Below, piece after piece: positions 43,945 through 53,957 of a stretch of DNA of 64,000 bases; the stretch's first letter is position 1, and each line of letters starts with the position of its first letter. This DNA comes from Leptospiraceae bacterium. GTDB taxonomy: Bacteria; Spirochaetota; Leptospiria; Leptospirales; Leptospiraceae. The stretch spans positions 744,001-808,000 of the forward strand of contig JACKPC010000001.1 of NCBI GenBank assembly GCA_024233835.1, read 5' to 3'. The position numbers and the translations under genes are program-made. The notes under the pieces were generated by a model. It had not been told where the DNA came from, ran no database searches, and was given only the letters and a program-made list of their open reading frames with translations.

Positions 43945-45144
43945 TTGAGTAATTGGGATTGTGTAATCATCGGTGCAGGAATTGTAGGTTTAGGAACGGC
44001 CTATGCTTTAAAAAAAAGAAAACCGAACTGGAAAATAATCATTCTTGAAAAAGAAGATAGCATTTGTAAACACCAGAGCGGGCATAATAGCGGGGTTATC
44101 CATTCCGGTATATACTATAAACCTGGAAGTCTGAAAGCTGATAACTGTAAGAGTGGGTATAAACTTCTATTAGATTTTTGTAAACAACATGCAATCAAAC
44201 ATGAAATCTGTGGAAAGATTATTGTAGCAAATTCCGAAGAAGAAATAGTTTCTTTGCATAAAATTCAGGAAAGGGGTATTGCTAATGGTCTCGATGGTCT
44301 ACGCTATCTCTCAGAAGAAGAAATTCAAGAAAGAGAACCCTGCGTAAGGGCAAAAAAAGCTTTATTAGTACCGCAGGCCGGTATCGTTCACTATCCGGAA
44401 GTCGGACAAAAATTAGCTGAACTTCTGTTAAAAGAAGGAGTTGAGTTTGCTTACTCAGAAGAAGTGAAATCTGTAAGACAGAAGAATGGTTTGGAAGTTG
44501 TAGGTTCTAAGCATATTTATACAACGAAGAAACTTATTTCCTGTGCAGGTTTGTATTCCGATAAAATACTTTCCAATATTCATAAAAACTCAGCTATGAT
44601 TATTCCTTTTCGAGGGGAATACTTTACTTTAAAAGAAGATAAACGTAGTCTGGTTCAGCATCTCATCTATCCGGTTCCGGATCCACGTTTTCCTTTTTTG
44701 GGGGTTCACTTTACCCGGAGAATCAACGGGGAAATAGAAGCCGGACCCAATGCGGTTCTGGCATTTCGCAGGGAAGGTTACACAAAAAAAGATATTTCCG
44801 TGCGTGAATTTTCAGAAATACTATTTTTTCCGGGTTTTTATAAAATGGCTGCTAAATACTGGAAAACCGGTATGGGAGAAATGTGGCGTTCCTTTTCTAA
44901 AGCATCTTTTACACGGGCCTTACAAACCCTGGTTCCGGCGATACAGGAAAGCGATTTAGTAAAAGGAGGAAGTGGCGTAAGGGCTCAGGCTGTAGATAGA
45001 GAAGGAAATCTATTGGATGATTTTTCGTTTCAGCAAGTTGCTGAAGGATTTTTTCTTTTGAATGCACCTTCACCGGCTGCTACATCTTCTTTATCTATCG
45101 GAGAAATGATTTGTGATAAAATCCTTTCAAATCATACAGTATGA
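43945..45144 (+). CDS. lhgO: L-2-hydroxyglutarate oxidase (LhgO/L2HGDH family)
   Basis: FAD-dependent enzyme oxidising L-2-hydroxyglutarate to 2-oxoglutarate. The FAD motif VIIGAGIVGLGTAYALKKR begins at residue 7; HQSGHNSGVIHSGIYYKPGS is the family hallmark next to the flavin, and NAPSPAATSSLSIGEMI near the end matches the C-terminal FAD contact. Length 399 is normal. TTG start at 43945 with AGGAGG nine bases ahead. Possible link to the divergent TAXI receptor through organic-acid uptake is an inference only. Confidence 0.92.
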   Translation: MSNWDCVIIGAGIVGLGTAYALKKRKPNWKIIILEKEDSICKHQSGHNSGVIHSGIYYKPGSLKADNCKSGYKLLLDFCKQHAIKHEICGKIIVANSEEEIVSLHKIQERGIANGLDGLRYLSEEEIQEREPCVRAKKALLVPQAGIVHYPEVGQKLAELLLKEGVEFAYSEEVKSVRQKNGLEVVGSKHIYTTKKLISCAGLYSDKILSNIHKNSAMIIPFRGEYFTLKEDKRSLVQHLIYPVPDPRFPFLGVHFTRRINGEIEAGPNAVLAFRREGYTKKDISVREFSEILFFPGFYKMAAKYWKTGMGEMWRSFSKASFTRALQTLVPAIQESDLVKGGSGVRAQAVDREGNLLDDFSFQQVAEGFFLLNAPSPAATSSLSIGEMICDKILSNHTV

Positions 45145-45163
45145 AGACTCAATATAATTCAAA

Positions 45164-45191
45164 ACCCCGCTCAAAAGAGCAGGGTCTTTTT
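45164..45191. terminator. Bidirectional terminator between convergent genes
   Basis: ACCCCGCTC (45164-45172) and GAGCAGGGT (45177-45185) pair with one mismatch around AAAA; CTTTTTCTT follows on the plus strand. On the minus strand the mismatch becomes a G-U pair and TTTTGAATT follows. It lies between lhgO (+) and the secreted protein at 45193 (-). Confidence 0.75.
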
Positions 45192-45192
45192 C

Positions 45193-45696
45193 TTATATCT
45201 CGTATTTGTAAGTCTTCTTTTGAAGAAGTTCTTTTCCTTTAAACTCTCTTGTCTCAAGCTCTTTCGAAGTTGGTGAGTAGTTATAGACTGTTTTCAAAAG
45301 CTTACCATCCTTCCAGGTTCCCCTGGTAAGAACAATGTGTTTTCCGTCAGATCTGTATTCATAGCTCACAGCATTCTGCTTTCCATTAATGTTCGAATAA
45401 GAACTATAGGAAATTTGCATGATGCCTGCATGTCCCGGCGTTTCTCCTCTATCCAAACGGTTCTTCAGATTCTCGAAGAAAGAAACCGTTTGCATATTCC
45501 TAGTAAAGGTAAAATCTGAAAAGAAAGCTTTCTCAAAAGGATCGGCAAGATTAGTGTCATGGAAAAAGCTTTGCATCTGCTTTTGATGCTCATAAAGTAA
45601 TTTTTGAAAAATAGAATGAATGTCGGAACGACCTTCTGCAAAAAGGGGAAAGCTGAGAGTGAAAAGAATGAACGAAATAAAAATTTTCTTAATCAT
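45193..45696 (-). CDS. Hypothetical secreted protein
   Basis: 167 residues with a signal peptide (IKKIFISFILFTLSFPLFA). The mature part has a helical start (FQKLLYEHQKQMQSFFHD) and then strands with many polar residues (QISYSSYSNINGKQNAVSYE, GKHIVLTRGTWKDGKLLKT, TREFKGKELLQKKTYKYE), i.e. a likely beta-sheet of 7-8 strands in the periplasm. No cysteine lipobox. No family recognised. It stops 8 bases from a terminator shared with lhgO. Confidence 0.75.
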   Translation of the reverse strand: MIKKIFISFILFTLSFPLFAEGRSDIHSIFQKLLYEHQKQMQSFFHDTNLADPFEKAFFSDFTFTRNMQTVSFFENLKNRLDRGETPGHAGIMQISYSSYSNINGKQNAVSYEYRSDGKHIVLTRGTWKDGKLLKTVYNYSPTSKELETREFKGKELLQKKTYKYEI

Positions 45697-45764
45697 ATTA
45701 CCTCCTATCTATAAATATAGACGAAGAGAAATAAAAAAGGTTCTTTCAAAAAAAGCTAAATAGA

Positions 45765-46082
45765 TTATGAACCGGGTATGCAAAAACCTTCGAGATGAAC
45801 CTTATTTCTCCAGGATAAAAATCCGTGAGCCGTACTGAATCTCGTGTTGATTCCCTGAATTTCTCCTCCGGGACATTTCTCATTTAACTTTTCTACGGCC
45901 TCAAGAACATAGTTTGTATCGAAGGTAAAACCGAGAAAAGAAAATTGTTCTCCTTCCGCATTTATCAATTTCATTTTTTCAAGGGGCAAAGGCCTTACTA
46001 CATCTCCCGCGTTAAACTGGTGAACGCTGTAAGTGCAGGAAGAAAGAAACATCAGGAAAGTAAGATTTATAATATATTTCAT
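45765..46082 (-). CDS. Small lipoprotein A of a three-gene related cluster
   Basis: 105 residues from ATG 46082: MKYIINLTFLMFLSSC is a lipoprotein signal with Cys16. The later part reads NEKCPGGEIQGINTRFSTAH and ends VHLEGFCIP. The same skeleton, x-CPxGEIxGI followed 25-30 residues later by a final cysteine, occurs in the two genes upstream, so a disulfide joining the two cysteines and a shared fold are likely. One base separates it from the preceding lipoprotein's stop. Function unknown. Confidence 0.72.
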   Translation of the reverse strand: MKYIINLTFLMFLSSCTYSVHQFNAGDVVRPLPLEKMKLINAEGEQFSFLGFTFDTNYVLEAVEKLNEKCPGGEIQGINTRFSTAHGFLSWRNKVHLEGFCIPGS

Positions 46083-46083
46083 C

Positions 46084-46383
46084 CTATTTCTCCAGACAAT
46101 AAGCATTGGCCCGAACAGTCATGGTATGAAACAGAAAATAGTTAGTTTGTTCATAACGGGTTACGATACCGCTTATCGTTCCTGTTTTACATTGTTCGAT
46201 TAATTTTGTGGGTAACTCCTCCACAAAATCGTTATTGAAATTAAAAGCTAAAAAGATAAACTTACTTACTTCTGCTTCAATCTTTTTACTGCGATTTGCC
46301 GGTTGCGGTGTTATGGACACACTTTTTAGAGATACACAATGGCTTAAGATAAGCAGTGTAAATATAATAATCAGTTTATTCAC
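46084..46383 (-). CDS. Small lipoprotein B of a three-gene related cluster
   Basis: 99 residues from GTG 46383, which overlaps the end of the upstream gene by 8 bases; a longer form from ATG 46452 would put 23 charged residues before the signal and is less likely. Signal LIIIFTLLILSHC ends at the lipobox cysteine. The core EQCKTGTISGIVTRYEQTNY and the final VRANAYC parallel the neighbours. The cysteine pair is kept. Function unknown. Confidence 0.68.
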   Translation of the reverse strand: MNKLIIIFTLLILSHCVSLKSVSITPQPANRSKKIEAEVSKFIFLAFNFNNDFVEELPTKLIEQCKTGTISGIVTRYEQTNYFLFHTMTVRANAYCLEK

Positions 46384-46930
46384 CCTTCGATTCTCCTTTT
46401 TCTTTATTGGGCTCTGAACCTTTTTCGGAGCTTGAGTTGTTTTGTGTTTCATTCGTTTTTACTTCAGTATTTTTTTCTTTTGAGCTTTCTTCTTCTTTTA
46501 GTTTTCCATAACAATAGCCTACAATTTTCCCGATTTCACCGCTGATGACAGGATATTGTGCGGATTCTCGGATAGAAATGAGGCCCGTTATTTCCCCGGA
46601 AGGACATTTCTCATAAATTTTTTTAGCAAGACTATCGAGATAGGTTTCATCATAAACCGCTTTTCCCGTTCTCGGACCCATATTCGAGAGTGCAAGGATA
46701 GTGGCGAGCCCCTGAATTTTATCTGCATCTCTCTGGCTTATCCTCCCCGAATTTCTCAGAATCTGAGCAGTGGTCGAGGCCGTTTTGGCAACTTCAATTC
46801 CGAGTTCACTTTTCATGATAGTAAACTTCTTCAAGTTTCCTCTTCCTGCCTGTATATCTCCCATAGAATATTGATGAAGCACAGCGCAATGACTTAAGAG
46901 GATACAGCCGAATAAGCTAATATATTTCAT
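46376..46930 (-). CDS. Lipoprotein C of a three-gene related cluster
   Basis: 184 residues; signal MKYISLFGCILLSHC with lipobox cysteine at 15. Residues ~20-110 include SMGDIQAGRGNLKKFTIMKS and a helical TAQILRNSGRISQRDADKIQ; the shared block YEKCPSGEITGLISIRESAQ then IVGYCYG follows, and a disordered Glu/Lys/Ser tail closes it (EESSKEKNTEVK...). Its end overlaps the GTG of gene B by eight bases, so genes C, B and A form one unit. The tail is unique to this member. Confidence 0.7.
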   Translation of the reverse strand: MKYISLFGCILLSHCAVLHQYSMGDIQAGRGNLKKFTIMKSELGIEVAKTASTTAQILRNSGRISQRDADKIQGLATILALSNMGPRTGKAVYDETYLDSLAKKIYEKCPSGEITGLISIRESAQYPVISGEIGKIVGYCYGKLKEEESSKEKNTEVKTNETQNNSSSEKGSEPNKEKGESKGE

Positions 46931-47233
46931 TTATCTTAATCTAAATTTGATCCTGATTTTGTAAAGCTTAAAAGTTACAGATTCTTTTTCTTTTTTAACT
47001 ATTCCTGCTTCATCTCGGGCTTTACAGGATATTTTTCAAAAGATGTCTTAGTTTATTTATATTTTTTAAATCTATGTATATTTTAATATTCGCATGTGTT
47101 TTTTTATTGTATCAAGGATACTCTCCAAATTTTATGTTTGATTTCTATTTATCTGAAAGGAGCTTATTATACTCAGAAAAATAAGAGTAATAAATGAATG
47201 GACTGATTTAGCTATTTTTTATGAACTGGATCT
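46931..47233. other. Divergent intergenic region
   Basis: AT-rich space between the lipoprotein cluster (minus) and the solute-binding protein gene (plus). No coding frame of note. It must contain promoters for both directions; no inverted repeat strong enough to name was seen. GAAAGGAGC near 47157 looks like a ribosome-binding site but no open frame follows it. Confidence 0.45.
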
Positions 47234-48109
47234 GTGAAAATACAAAAAAATATACTGATTTCTATTTTCGTGTTACTCTTCTTCTGGCAGAGTATAGGTT
47301 TCGCTAAAGAAACAAATAGACTTATTCCTGAAAAATCAGGTTTAGAAGAAATCTTAGAAACAAAGCAACTCATGATTTCAGTATCTGAAGATAACGAACC
47401 TTATTACATTTATGATCCTAAACCCGGTTATCCCGGATTTGAAGTAGAGATTGCCCGGGCTTACGCGGATTATCTCGGAGTCAAGCTTACAAAAATCACT
47501 CCTCTTACTACATTTAAGCATCACGCTGAAGCCCTGGAGAAAGGCAAGGTCCACATCTCAATGGGTAATTCCTCGAACTTAGAGAGGGGAAAGCTGGTTT
47601 CCTTTAGCCTACCCTATACTTTTACTTCTACAGGAGGGCTTGTCAATAAACTTGCTATACCTCCGGAACCGGAAGGAGAAGTAGTTAGCAATAATCCCTA
47701 TAAAAGCATTCTGGATTTACAATTTCAACCGGGAATCCGGATGGCGGTTAAATCGGACACATACAATTATACATTTATCAGGGAGCAATTTGGTGGTAAA
47801 TTTCAGATTTACACTTACTTAAAAGACTCACTGGCCTTACAGGCTCTATTGAAAAATACCGTAAATTGTTATGTGGCAGATAATTTATATATAGAGGGTT
47901 TATTACAAAAGTATCCTTCTCTTAAAAATGATTATAAACCTCTTTTAAGTTCTGTTGTTGAAAAGCAAATAAGTATTGCTGTAAGAAAATATGACATTCT
48001 CCTCTTAACGGATTTGAACTTCTTCATACGTGAAATGAAGCGCTCCGGACAAATTGAAAAATTAAAACAGAAATATTTTAATAATAATAAATGGGTTACC
48101 GGTAAATAG
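47234..48109 (+). CDS. Family-3 extracellular solute-binding protein
   Basis: 291 residues, signal peptide ISIFVLLFFWQSIGFAKE. LMISVSEDNEPYYIYDPK, then GFEVEIARAYADYLGVKLTK and MGNSSNLERGKLVSFSLPY are the standard SBP_bac_3 blocks for amino-acid-type ligands, and ISIAVRKYDILLLTDLNFFI near the end completes the fold. No permease or ATPase gene follows; instead an outer-membrane protein begins five bases on. The pair could form a sensing or uptake unit across the periplasm. GTG start; weak ribosome-binding site. Confidence 0.82.
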   Translation: MKIQKNILISIFVLLFFWQSIGFAKETNRLIPEKSGLEEILETKQLMISVSEDNEPYYIYDPKPGYPGFEVEIARAYADYLGVKLTKITPLTTFKHHAEALEKGKVHISMGNSSNLERGKLVSFSLPYTFTSTGGLVNKLAIPPEPEGEVVSNNPYKSILDLQFQPGIRMAVKSDTYNYTFIREQFGGKFQIYTYLKDSLALQALLKNTVNCYVADNLYIEGLLQKYPSLKNDYKPLLSSVVEKQISIAVRKYDILLLTDLNFFIREMKRSGQIEKLKQKYFNNNKWVTGK

Positions 48110-48114
48110 GAGGA

Positions 48115-49668
48115 ATGTTGAATCGATTATACTTTGGCTTTATTCTAATTTTCTTTTTTATCTCATTTTCCCTTGTAGCAAAAGAGGGTGAGATTAATAT
48201 CAATTATAACGGAACGGTTCGTTCCAGAACATTCTTTTTGGGTCGAGATGTTCTTTTAAACCGGGTAAGTCCAACAAGCCCTATCTATTCTAAAGAGTCA
48301 GAAATAGATCAAAGAAATAGCAATGCTTATGATCTCTATCAATCCGAGTTGGAAGCAAGAAAGACGGGCAAGCCTTCCGTTCTCTCTCCTCATAAAGAAA
48401 ACCTTCAGTATCAGGATGCCTGGTTATCTATGAATATTAACTTTATCTTCAGTCAGTATGTAGATGCCCTCTGGGGGTTTCGTGTAGGAAATATAATTTG
48501 GGGAGGAAAACCACAAAATACATCCAGTCCAAATTCACCTTATGTCCTCGGTGGTGGAAGCGGTGGGGAGATGGGGCTTGGTGAAACTGCAGGAGTCAAC
48601 TTACAAACGAACTTTTTGTATATGAATTTTAAAACCCCTTCCCAGCATATGAATACAAGGGTGGGCTTGCAACTATTCTCTTCTGTTCGCGGAAGGGTGT
48701 TATACGCACAGGGAACCGGAATTAAAATGACCAAGGACATAAATCGTTACCACATAAATCTAATCGGAGGATGGATGCGTGCCAGAGAGCGTTCTTTTCT
48801 GGACAGGGACGGGAACGGATTTTCCGATAAAAACTTCGTCAATGTAAATGTCTATTTTTTAAGTGCTCGCTTAAATTATTTCCATTTCATGAAAAACGAG
48901 TTATACACTTATTATCAGCAGGATAGCGATCCCAATGATCCTTCCCAGGAAACCGGTGTTTTATCCTGGCATGGATTCTACAATGAATTTAACTTTAAAA
49001 AATATAGCTTTGTAGTTCACGGGATTTTAAATCAGGGAAAGGTCCGTTCTTTAAACCCGGTACGGGATGAAACAGGAGCTGCTATTTTTGATAAGACTGA
49101 CCGACATCGGATAAAAGGTGGAATGTTAGACCTCGAGTTTTCTTATTTTTTCGATAATCAAACGTCTTTAAACTTTATTACAGTGGCAACATCCGGAAGG
49201 CCGGGTGCTGAAACAGATGGAGTGGATGCTTCTTATCGGGGAAACGGATTTCGAACCCTGTATCCCGGTTTTAGTATATCGAACGTAGCCATAGACTGGA
49301 CAGGAGGATATGCCATTTTTGGAACCGGTTCCCTTGGTGTTCCACTTTCCGGTCTGGCGGAATATGGAACCTATGTAACCTTTCCGCTTTTTCGTCTGAA
49401 AGCTACTCTGGGTTATTACCAGTTACATGCACTTAAATCTCCTCATATTGAGAATAACCGATACTTCAATACGGAAAATTATAAAAATACTTCAACTTAT
49501 TTCGGACAGGAGTATAATTTTGATCTGAGATGGATGGTCCTGGGGAATTTATATTTGATCTTCCGTTCCGGTTATTTTGTTGTTGGAGATGGTCTCAAAG
49601 CACTAAACGACACCCTCTATGGAAGTTCTATTCGGGAGGCTTTTTTAAGTGCAGAGGTTAAATTCTAA
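48115..49668 (+). CDS. Outer-membrane beta-barrel protein (porin-like)
   Basis: 517 residues; signal peptide ([18 protein letters not shown]). Numerous amphipathic strands with aromatic ends ([50 protein letters not shown]), and the chain ends AFLSAEVKF with a C-terminal Phe, the barrel assembly signal. A glycine-rich loop ([15 protein letters not shown]) is near residue 145. Resembles alginate-export/porin-type barrels in general plan; ligand not known. AGGAGG lies one base before ATG 48115, so TTG 48118 may be the true start. Probably cotranscribed with the solute-binding protein. Confidence 0.8.
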   Translation: MLNRLYFGFILIFFFISFSLVAKEGEININYNGTVRSRTFFLGRDVLLNRVSPTSPIYSKESEIDQRNSNAYDLYQSELEARKTGKPSVLSPHKENLQYQDAWLSMNINFIFSQYVDALWGFRVGNIIWGGKPQNTSSPNSPYVLGGGSGGEMGLGETAGVNLQTNFLYMNFKTPSQHMNTRVGLQLFSSVRGRVLYAQGTGIKMTKDINRYHINLIGGWMRARERSFLDRDGNGFSDKNFVNVNVYFLSARLNYFHFMKNELYTYYQQDSDPNDPSQETGVLSWHGFYNEFNFKKYSFVVHGILNQGKVRSLNPVRDETGAAIFDKTDRHRIKGGMLDLEFSYFFDNQTSLNFITVATSGRPGAETDGVDASYRGNGFRTLYPGFSISNVAIDWTGGYAIFGTGSLGVPLSGLAEYGTYVTFPLFRLKATLGYYQLHALKSPHIENNRYFNTENYKNTSTYFGQEYNFDLRWMVLGNLYLIFRSGYFVVGDGLKALNDTLYGSSIREAFLSAEVKF

Positions 49669-50258
49669 ATCTGTATGCGGGAGCGAATTGCTTTTCCCAG
49701 CGTATATTGATCCGCATATTCGAGGGTACTGCCTACGGTGACACCGTGGGCTATCCTTGTCGTCCTGATTCCTTCTTTTTTTAAAAGTTCATTCAAGTAG
49801 CTGGCTGTAGCATCCCCTTCCATATTCGGATTGGTGGCAAGAAGAATCTCTTCAATTCCAGCACCGGGGATTCTATCCATTAGCTCTTTTATTCGCAGGT
49901 TTTCAGGTCCGATTCCGTCGAGAGGAGAAATTACCCCATTCAAAACGTGATACTTTCCCCGGAATTCACCGGTTTTTTCTATATAGAAAATATCTTCCGG
50001 TTGTTCCACCACGCATACAACCTTACTATCCCTACTATCTGAGTTGCAGATTTCACAAATAGAATGCTCGGTTATGGCTCCACAAACAGAACAGTAACCC
50101 AACTTTTCTCGAATATCAGAAAGATTTTCTAAAAAACGGGAAAAGCTGGATTCATCAAGCCTGAGAAGGTGAAAGGATATTCTCTGGGCACTCTTTTTTC
50201 CTATACCCGGAAGAGAGGCAAGTGTAGAGACTAATTTTTGGAATAGTTCCTCAGTCAC
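49665..50258 (-). CDS. recR: Recombination protein RecR
   Basis: Works with RecF/RecO in loading RecA on gapped DNA. 197 residues: the helix-hairpin-helix [20 protein letters not shown], a zinc site of Cys56, Cys59, Cys68, Cys71 ([16 protein letters not shown]), and a Toprim domain ([30 protein letters not shown]). Overlaps the ybaB stop by 8 bases and converges with the porin gene with a 4-base overlap. Standard dnaX-ybaB-recR order. Confidence 0.96.
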   Translation of the reverse strand: MTEELFQKLVSTLASLPGIGKKSAQRISFHLLRLDESSFSRFLENLSDIREKLGYCSVCGAITEHSICEICNSDSRDSKVVCVVEQPEDIFYIEKTGEFRGKYHVLNGVISPLDGIGPENLRIKELMDRIPGAGIEEILLATNPNMEGDATASYLNELLKKEGIRTTRIAHGVTVGSTLEYADQYTLGKAIRSRIQI

Positions 50259-50592
50259 CTGAGCCGCCGAACATTTCGGAAAGCTTGGTCGGATCGATTC
50301 CGCCGGTTACCGATTTTAGTTCATGCGCCATTGCTTCTTTTGATTTTTTTAGGGCCTCATTGGTTGCTGAAATGATAAGGTCTTCCAGCATTTTGACATC
50401 ATCTGCTTCGAATAACTCTTTATTAATTTTAATATTAGAAACATTTCCATCTCCCGTAACGGTAACGTCTACCATTCCGGCTCCAGCAGAAGCAGTTACA
50501 CGAATCAGGGAGATTCTTTTTTGAACTGCAGCCATTTGCTTTTTCATATCTCTCATTTTAGAGATGGTATCTGCCATTTTTTTACCAAGCAT
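50251..50592 (-). CDS. ybaB: Nucleoid-associated protein, YbaB/EbfC family
   Basis: 113 residues; small dimeric DNA-binding protein. The central [20 protein letters not shown] and the helix [20 protein letters not shown] define the family. The N-terminal helix [17 protein letters not shown] lies where others carry their DNA-gripping helix. Located 18 bases after dnaX and overlapping recR by 8 bases, the usual arrangement. Confidence 0.93.
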   Translation of the reverse strand: MLGKKMADTISKMRDMKKQMAAVQKRISLIRVTASAGAGMVDVTVTGDGNVSNIKINKELFEADDVKMLEDLIISATNEALKKSKEAMAHELKSVTGGIDPTKLSEMFGGSGD

Positions 50593-50610
50593 ACAAATCG
50601 TACCTCTAGT

Positions 50611-51996
50611 TTAGATTTCTGGTATTTTACCCGGTTCTATTTCTGTACCGGAAAATTGTTCCATGATTAATGATTCCACGTCGGGTTTTTCAAGGCTTTT
50701 TGAGTTTTCTTTTTTTGCAAGTTCTTCTTTAATTTCAAAAGTTGCTTCAGATTTGGAGGGTTCTACTTCACCGGACTGTTGGGATTCTGATGCTGAGGGA
50801 ATCGATTTTCCGGAGGGTTGTTTCTGAATGAGTTCACTCAAAGCCCGAATTTTTTCCAGAACCCCGGATAAACTCGGTTTATTCAGTTCATTGATAATTT
50901 TACGAAACTGGAGTTCTAAAAAAATTTTTATTTCATAGGAGTTGCGTAATTTGAGCTGAATTAGCTTCTCATAAATTTTAAAACTATATTCCGAAAGCCG
51001 GGTCAGAACCTCTATATCATAAGGTTCCACTTCTTTACGAATTTTCTGAATATCTTCAGCCGGAAAATTAATATTCTCTCGATCTGCGAGGTTTTCCTTG
51101 ATTAGAACAGTTGAATGGGTAAATTCCACAAAATCCCAAACAAATTTCTGCATATCGCTCCCATCCTGAAATAACTTTTCCAGACTTTTAATTACCTGAT
51201 GGTGGCTGGTTTCTGATAAAAGATGAGATAGAAATTCTATGTGAATTTCTACACCCTGGTAACCCAGCATTTTTTCGATGAGCTTTGCATTTAAATTGGA
51301 GTCCGTAAACGTAACTGCCTGCTCCAAAAAAGAAAGTGTGTCTCTAACGGAACCGTCTCCTTTTTTGGCTATCCAGAAAAGGCCTTCCTGATCGTAATGA
51401 ATCGATTCTCTTTTGCATAGTTCCTCGACATAAGCCTGAAGTTCTGCAATCGGAACTTTTTTAAACACAAAATCCTGACACCGAGAAAGGATGGTTTCCG
51501 GGATTTTATGGTATTCGGTTGTAGCGAGAATAAAAACTACATGGGGAGGGGGTTCTTCGAGGGTTTTTAAAAGGGCATTGAAAGAGGCATCGGTAAGCAT
51601 ATGAACCTCGTCAATAATATAAATCTTATTCTTCCCGCCCATCGGGTTAAACTTTACACTCTCTCTCAGGTCTCGAATATTATCAATCCCCCGGTTACTC
51701 GCTGCGTCTATCTCTAAAACATCATTGGAAATACCCCGAGTGATTTCCTTACAGGAAAGGCATTCACAACAGGGTTCATTGTCCTCAGTGGGTTTTTCGC
51801 AGTTTAAGCGCTTGGCAAGAATCCTTGCAATGGTGGTTTTTCCTACACCTCTCGGACCAAAAAAAATGTAAGCATGACCTACTCGATTGGTTTTTAGTGC
51901 ATTTTGAAGGGCATTAATGGCCAATTTTTGATAGATAACTTCTTTAAATTTTTGAGGTCGGTATTTACGGGCAAAGACCTGGTGATTATCGCTCAT
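50611..51996 (-). CDS. dnaX: DNA polymerase III subunit gamma/tau
   Basis: Clamp-loader ATPase of the replisome. From ATG 51996 the protein is 461 residues: [13 protein letters not shown], Walker [10 protein letters not shown] (47-55), zinc-binding [13 protein letters not shown] box [20 protein letters not shown] and sensor [20 protein letters not shown]. The C-terminal ~80 residues are low-complexity (Ser/Glu/Lys). An upstream in-frame start at 52059 would run through the tRNA-Ser gene and is rejected. Starts 12 bases after the tRNA, so both may share a transcript. Confidence 0.95.
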   Translation of the reverse strand: MSDNHQVFARKYRPQKFKEVIYQKLAINALQNALKTNRVGHAYIFFGPRGVGKTTIARILAKRLNCEKPTEDNEPCCECLSCKEITRGISNDVLEIDAASNRGIDNIRDLRESVKFNPMGGKNKIYIIDEVHMLTDASFNALLKTLEEPPPHVVFILATTEYHKIPETILSRCQDFVFKKVPIAELQAYVEELCKRESIHYDQEGLFWIAKKGDGSVRDTLSFLEQAVTFTDSNLNAKLIEKMLGYQGVEIHIEFLSHLLSETSHHQVIKSLEKLFQDGSDMQKFVWDFVEFTHSTVLIKENLADRENINFPAEDIQKIRKEVEPYDIEVLTRLSEYSFKIYEKLIQLKLRNSYEIKIFLELQFRKIINELNKPSLSGVLEKIRALSELIQKQPSGKSIPSASESQQSGEVEPSKSEATFEIKEELAKKENSKSLEKPDVESLIMEQFSGTEIEPGKIPEI

Positions 51997-52007
51997 TGTG
52001 GAAGTTT

Positions 52008-52091
<84 letters not shown>

Positions 52092-52129
52092 CTTCACTAA
52101 CAAAGGAAAGAAAATCCCCTGTACGTCAA

Positions 52130-52603
52130 TTAAAAACTACGAAGAGAGTTAAAAAAAACCTCAAATTTCTCCTTTACACGGGAGTCCGGATGGTAAAGAA
52201 GCTCGGGAAAATGGTTTTTTAAGTAAATTTGTTCAGGACTGAGAGAAGAAATTCCCTCAGCCTTCGTATTCCGAACAAGGTAGATAACTTTTTTCAAACG
52301 GGAAAGAATGATCGCACCGGTACACATCAGGCAGGGTTCGAGGCTTGTAATCAGCGTAAAATTATTCAAATAACGGGACTGAATTTTTTCCTGAGCTCTT
52401 GCAATACTTAAGACCTCGCTATGAAAATGGCTGATACCACTGGCTTCAGTCCGGTTATTGGCTTCCGAAACAGGAAGGAATTGTTCATCAAAAATACGAG
52501 AAAAAGAAGGAAGATCAGCTACTCTCGGAATTTGTAAGAAATCCCGAATAAACCCTTCCATAGCCAGTTCTTGATTTGAATCAAGCTTAAAAAGGTCTAT
52601 CAT
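52130..52603 (-). CDS. TadA/CMP-dCMP-type nucleoside deaminase
   Basis: 157 residues. The zinc site is PCLMC with two cysteines, and the first ligand plus proton shuttle should be H-x-E, here FHSEVLSIARA (HSE in place of the usual HAE). TSLEPCLMCTGAIILSRLKK and VIYLVRNTKAEGI follow the TadA pattern. The N-terminus is divergent from normal TadA, lacking a clear 'EVPVGA' block, so it may be a paralogue acting on another nucleoside. Lies just upstream of tRNA-Ser, which is suggestive of tRNA editing but not proof. Confidence 0.78.
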   Translation of the reverse strand: MIDLFKLDSNQELAMEGFIRDFLQIPRVADLPSFSRIFDEQFLPVSEANNRTEASGISHFHSEVLSIARAQEKIQSRYLNNFTLITSLEPCLMCTGAIILSRLKKVIYLVRNTKAEGISSLSPEQIYLKNHFPELLYHPDSRVKEKFEVFFNSLRSF

Positions 52604-52614
52604 CTATAAAAGAA

Positions 52615-52809
52615 CTAAGCTGCCTTTTCCTCCAATTCAAGGTATATGGAGCAGGTTTTAAATTTCTCACAGGAACAACGATTCAGGAGATTTTTTACAT
52701 CTTCTTTCATGAGTATATCTTTTGAACTCGGACAGGATTTGATTGCTTTGGAATATTTGGGACAAAAAATACTTAATTCATTTTTCTTTCTCTTCTTTGA
52801 CTTTACCAT
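52615..52809 (-). CDS. Small basic cysteine-containing protein
   Basis: 64 residues from ATG 52809: MVKSKKRKKNELSIFCPKYS then SCPSSKDILMKED, and NLLNRCSCEKFKTCSIYLEL. Five cysteines with a C-x-C-x5-C cluster suggest a small zinc or redox site. No Shine-Dalgarno is visible, and an opposing frame of similar length exists, so it is only moderately supported. Eleven bases upstream of the deaminase gene on the same strand. Confidence 0.5.
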   Translation of the reverse strand: MVKSKKRKKNELSIFCPKYSKAIKSCPSSKDILMKEDVKNLLNRCSCEKFKTCSIYLELEEKAA

Positions 52810-52953
52810 AGGCAAGAAAATATCAGCACTAACTGTACTGTCAAGCAGTGTTTCTATAAAATTTTCAGGAAATGAAGTATCCTCTTAAAAAGTCGAGAAT
52901 TGCTTTTTTTTGTAAGTGAATCAGCCGCTTCCCAAGAAAAAGGGAGCTTCGGG

Positions 52954-53943
52954 TTAAATACTCAAAATCTCCTGTTTAAGATCTTTCATGAAGTCCATAT
53001 TCCCGGTTTTAAGCAAAGCCTGCAGGGTGGACTTTTCGGAAACTGTAATATACTCTTTTTCCTTTAGCTGTCCGAGTACCTCCACTACTAATTCATATTC
53101 AAGACCGAACAATTCGGAATAAATCCATTGAATGGTAAATTTCATTCCCACCCTTTTGTGATAACGCACAAAGGAACGGGTGATCTCATCAATTTTTAAG
53201 CGACGTTTTACTAACTCCTGCATCGTCTCCAGAATAAAATAGATTTCCATATTATCCTGAAAAAGGCGTAACATGTGATCATAAATTTTCGGAGAGATTA
53301 AAGGAAGATTGTAAATATTATCCTCGAGAGAAAGATAGAGATTTCTTTCATCATCTTCGCTCAGGTTTGTATAGTGGGTGATTTCTGAAATAACTTCCGG
53401 TGGTAAAATTAAGAGAAACTGAGAGGCAAGGTTAAACCTCTGTTTGGTTCGAATTAAAAAAACTATGAGTCTACAAATTCTACCGGGAGAAACTAAAGCC
53501 CAGTAGCGGCTACTTTTCATAGCAAAATAATTGATTGCTTCCGGACTCCTACCAAACATCTTTCGAACCTCCAGGTAATTTCTGTAATCACTGTCGAGGA
53601 TTTTATAAATGGATTCATCGGAAAGGCTTTCTACAATTTCACTTATATCTTCCGGTTCGCAGATTCCAAAAAAATAGCGGGCCAGATCCAGGTTAGAATC
53701 TGAGCTATTAATAAAGGTTTCTATAATAATGGGCTGAGCTTGAAGAAAGGCAGAAATGGCTACTGTAAAAGCATTTTCTCCATCTACAAAGGTAGATAGT
53801 TTTTTATTGGCAATACATATCTCGTCCAGTTTACTTCGCATCCAGGGATTTGAAGTAAGATTTACCTTACAGTTATCTGCACAGCGACGGTAAATATCTG
53901 TATCAAGAAAACATTTTTTTATCTTGCTCTCATTATTATCCAC
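52954..53943 (-). CDS. Hypothetical cytosolic helical protein
   Basis: 329 residues, no signal or membrane helix. Almost wholly alpha-helical, with stretches such as IYRRCADNCKVNLTSNPWMR, NLDLARYFFGICEPEDISEI, FLIRTKQRFNLASQFLLIL and ELVVEVLGQLKEKEYITVSE that resemble repeat-type (HEAT/TPR-like) scaffolds in character; four cysteines in the first 45 residues. The final DFMKDLKQEIL would fit a helical cap. No family recognised. Its 5' neighbour, 14 bases away, is a lipoprotein gene. Confidence 0.72.
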   Translation of the reverse strand: MDNNESKIKKCFLDTDIYRRCADNCKVNLTSNPWMRSKLDEICIANKKLSTFVDGENAFTVAISAFLQAQPIIIETFINSSDSNLDLARYFFGICEPEDISEIVESLSDESIYKILDSDYRNYLEVRKMFGRSPEAINYFAMKSSRYWALVSPGRICRLIVFLIRTKQRFNLASQFLLILPPEVISEITHYTNLSEDDERNLYLSLEDNIYNLPLISPKIYDHMLRLFQDNMEIYFILETMQELVKRRLKIDEITRSFVRYHKRVGMKFTIQWIYSELFGLEYELVVEVLGQLKEKEYITVSEKSTLQALLKTGNMDFMKDLKQEILSI

Positions 53944-53957
53944 ATTAAAATCTTCTT

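Noticed and set aside
52646..52888. Plus-strand frame opposite the small cysteine protein
   Set aside because: No ribosome-binding site and phenylalanine-rich antisense character; the minus-strand frame reads better.
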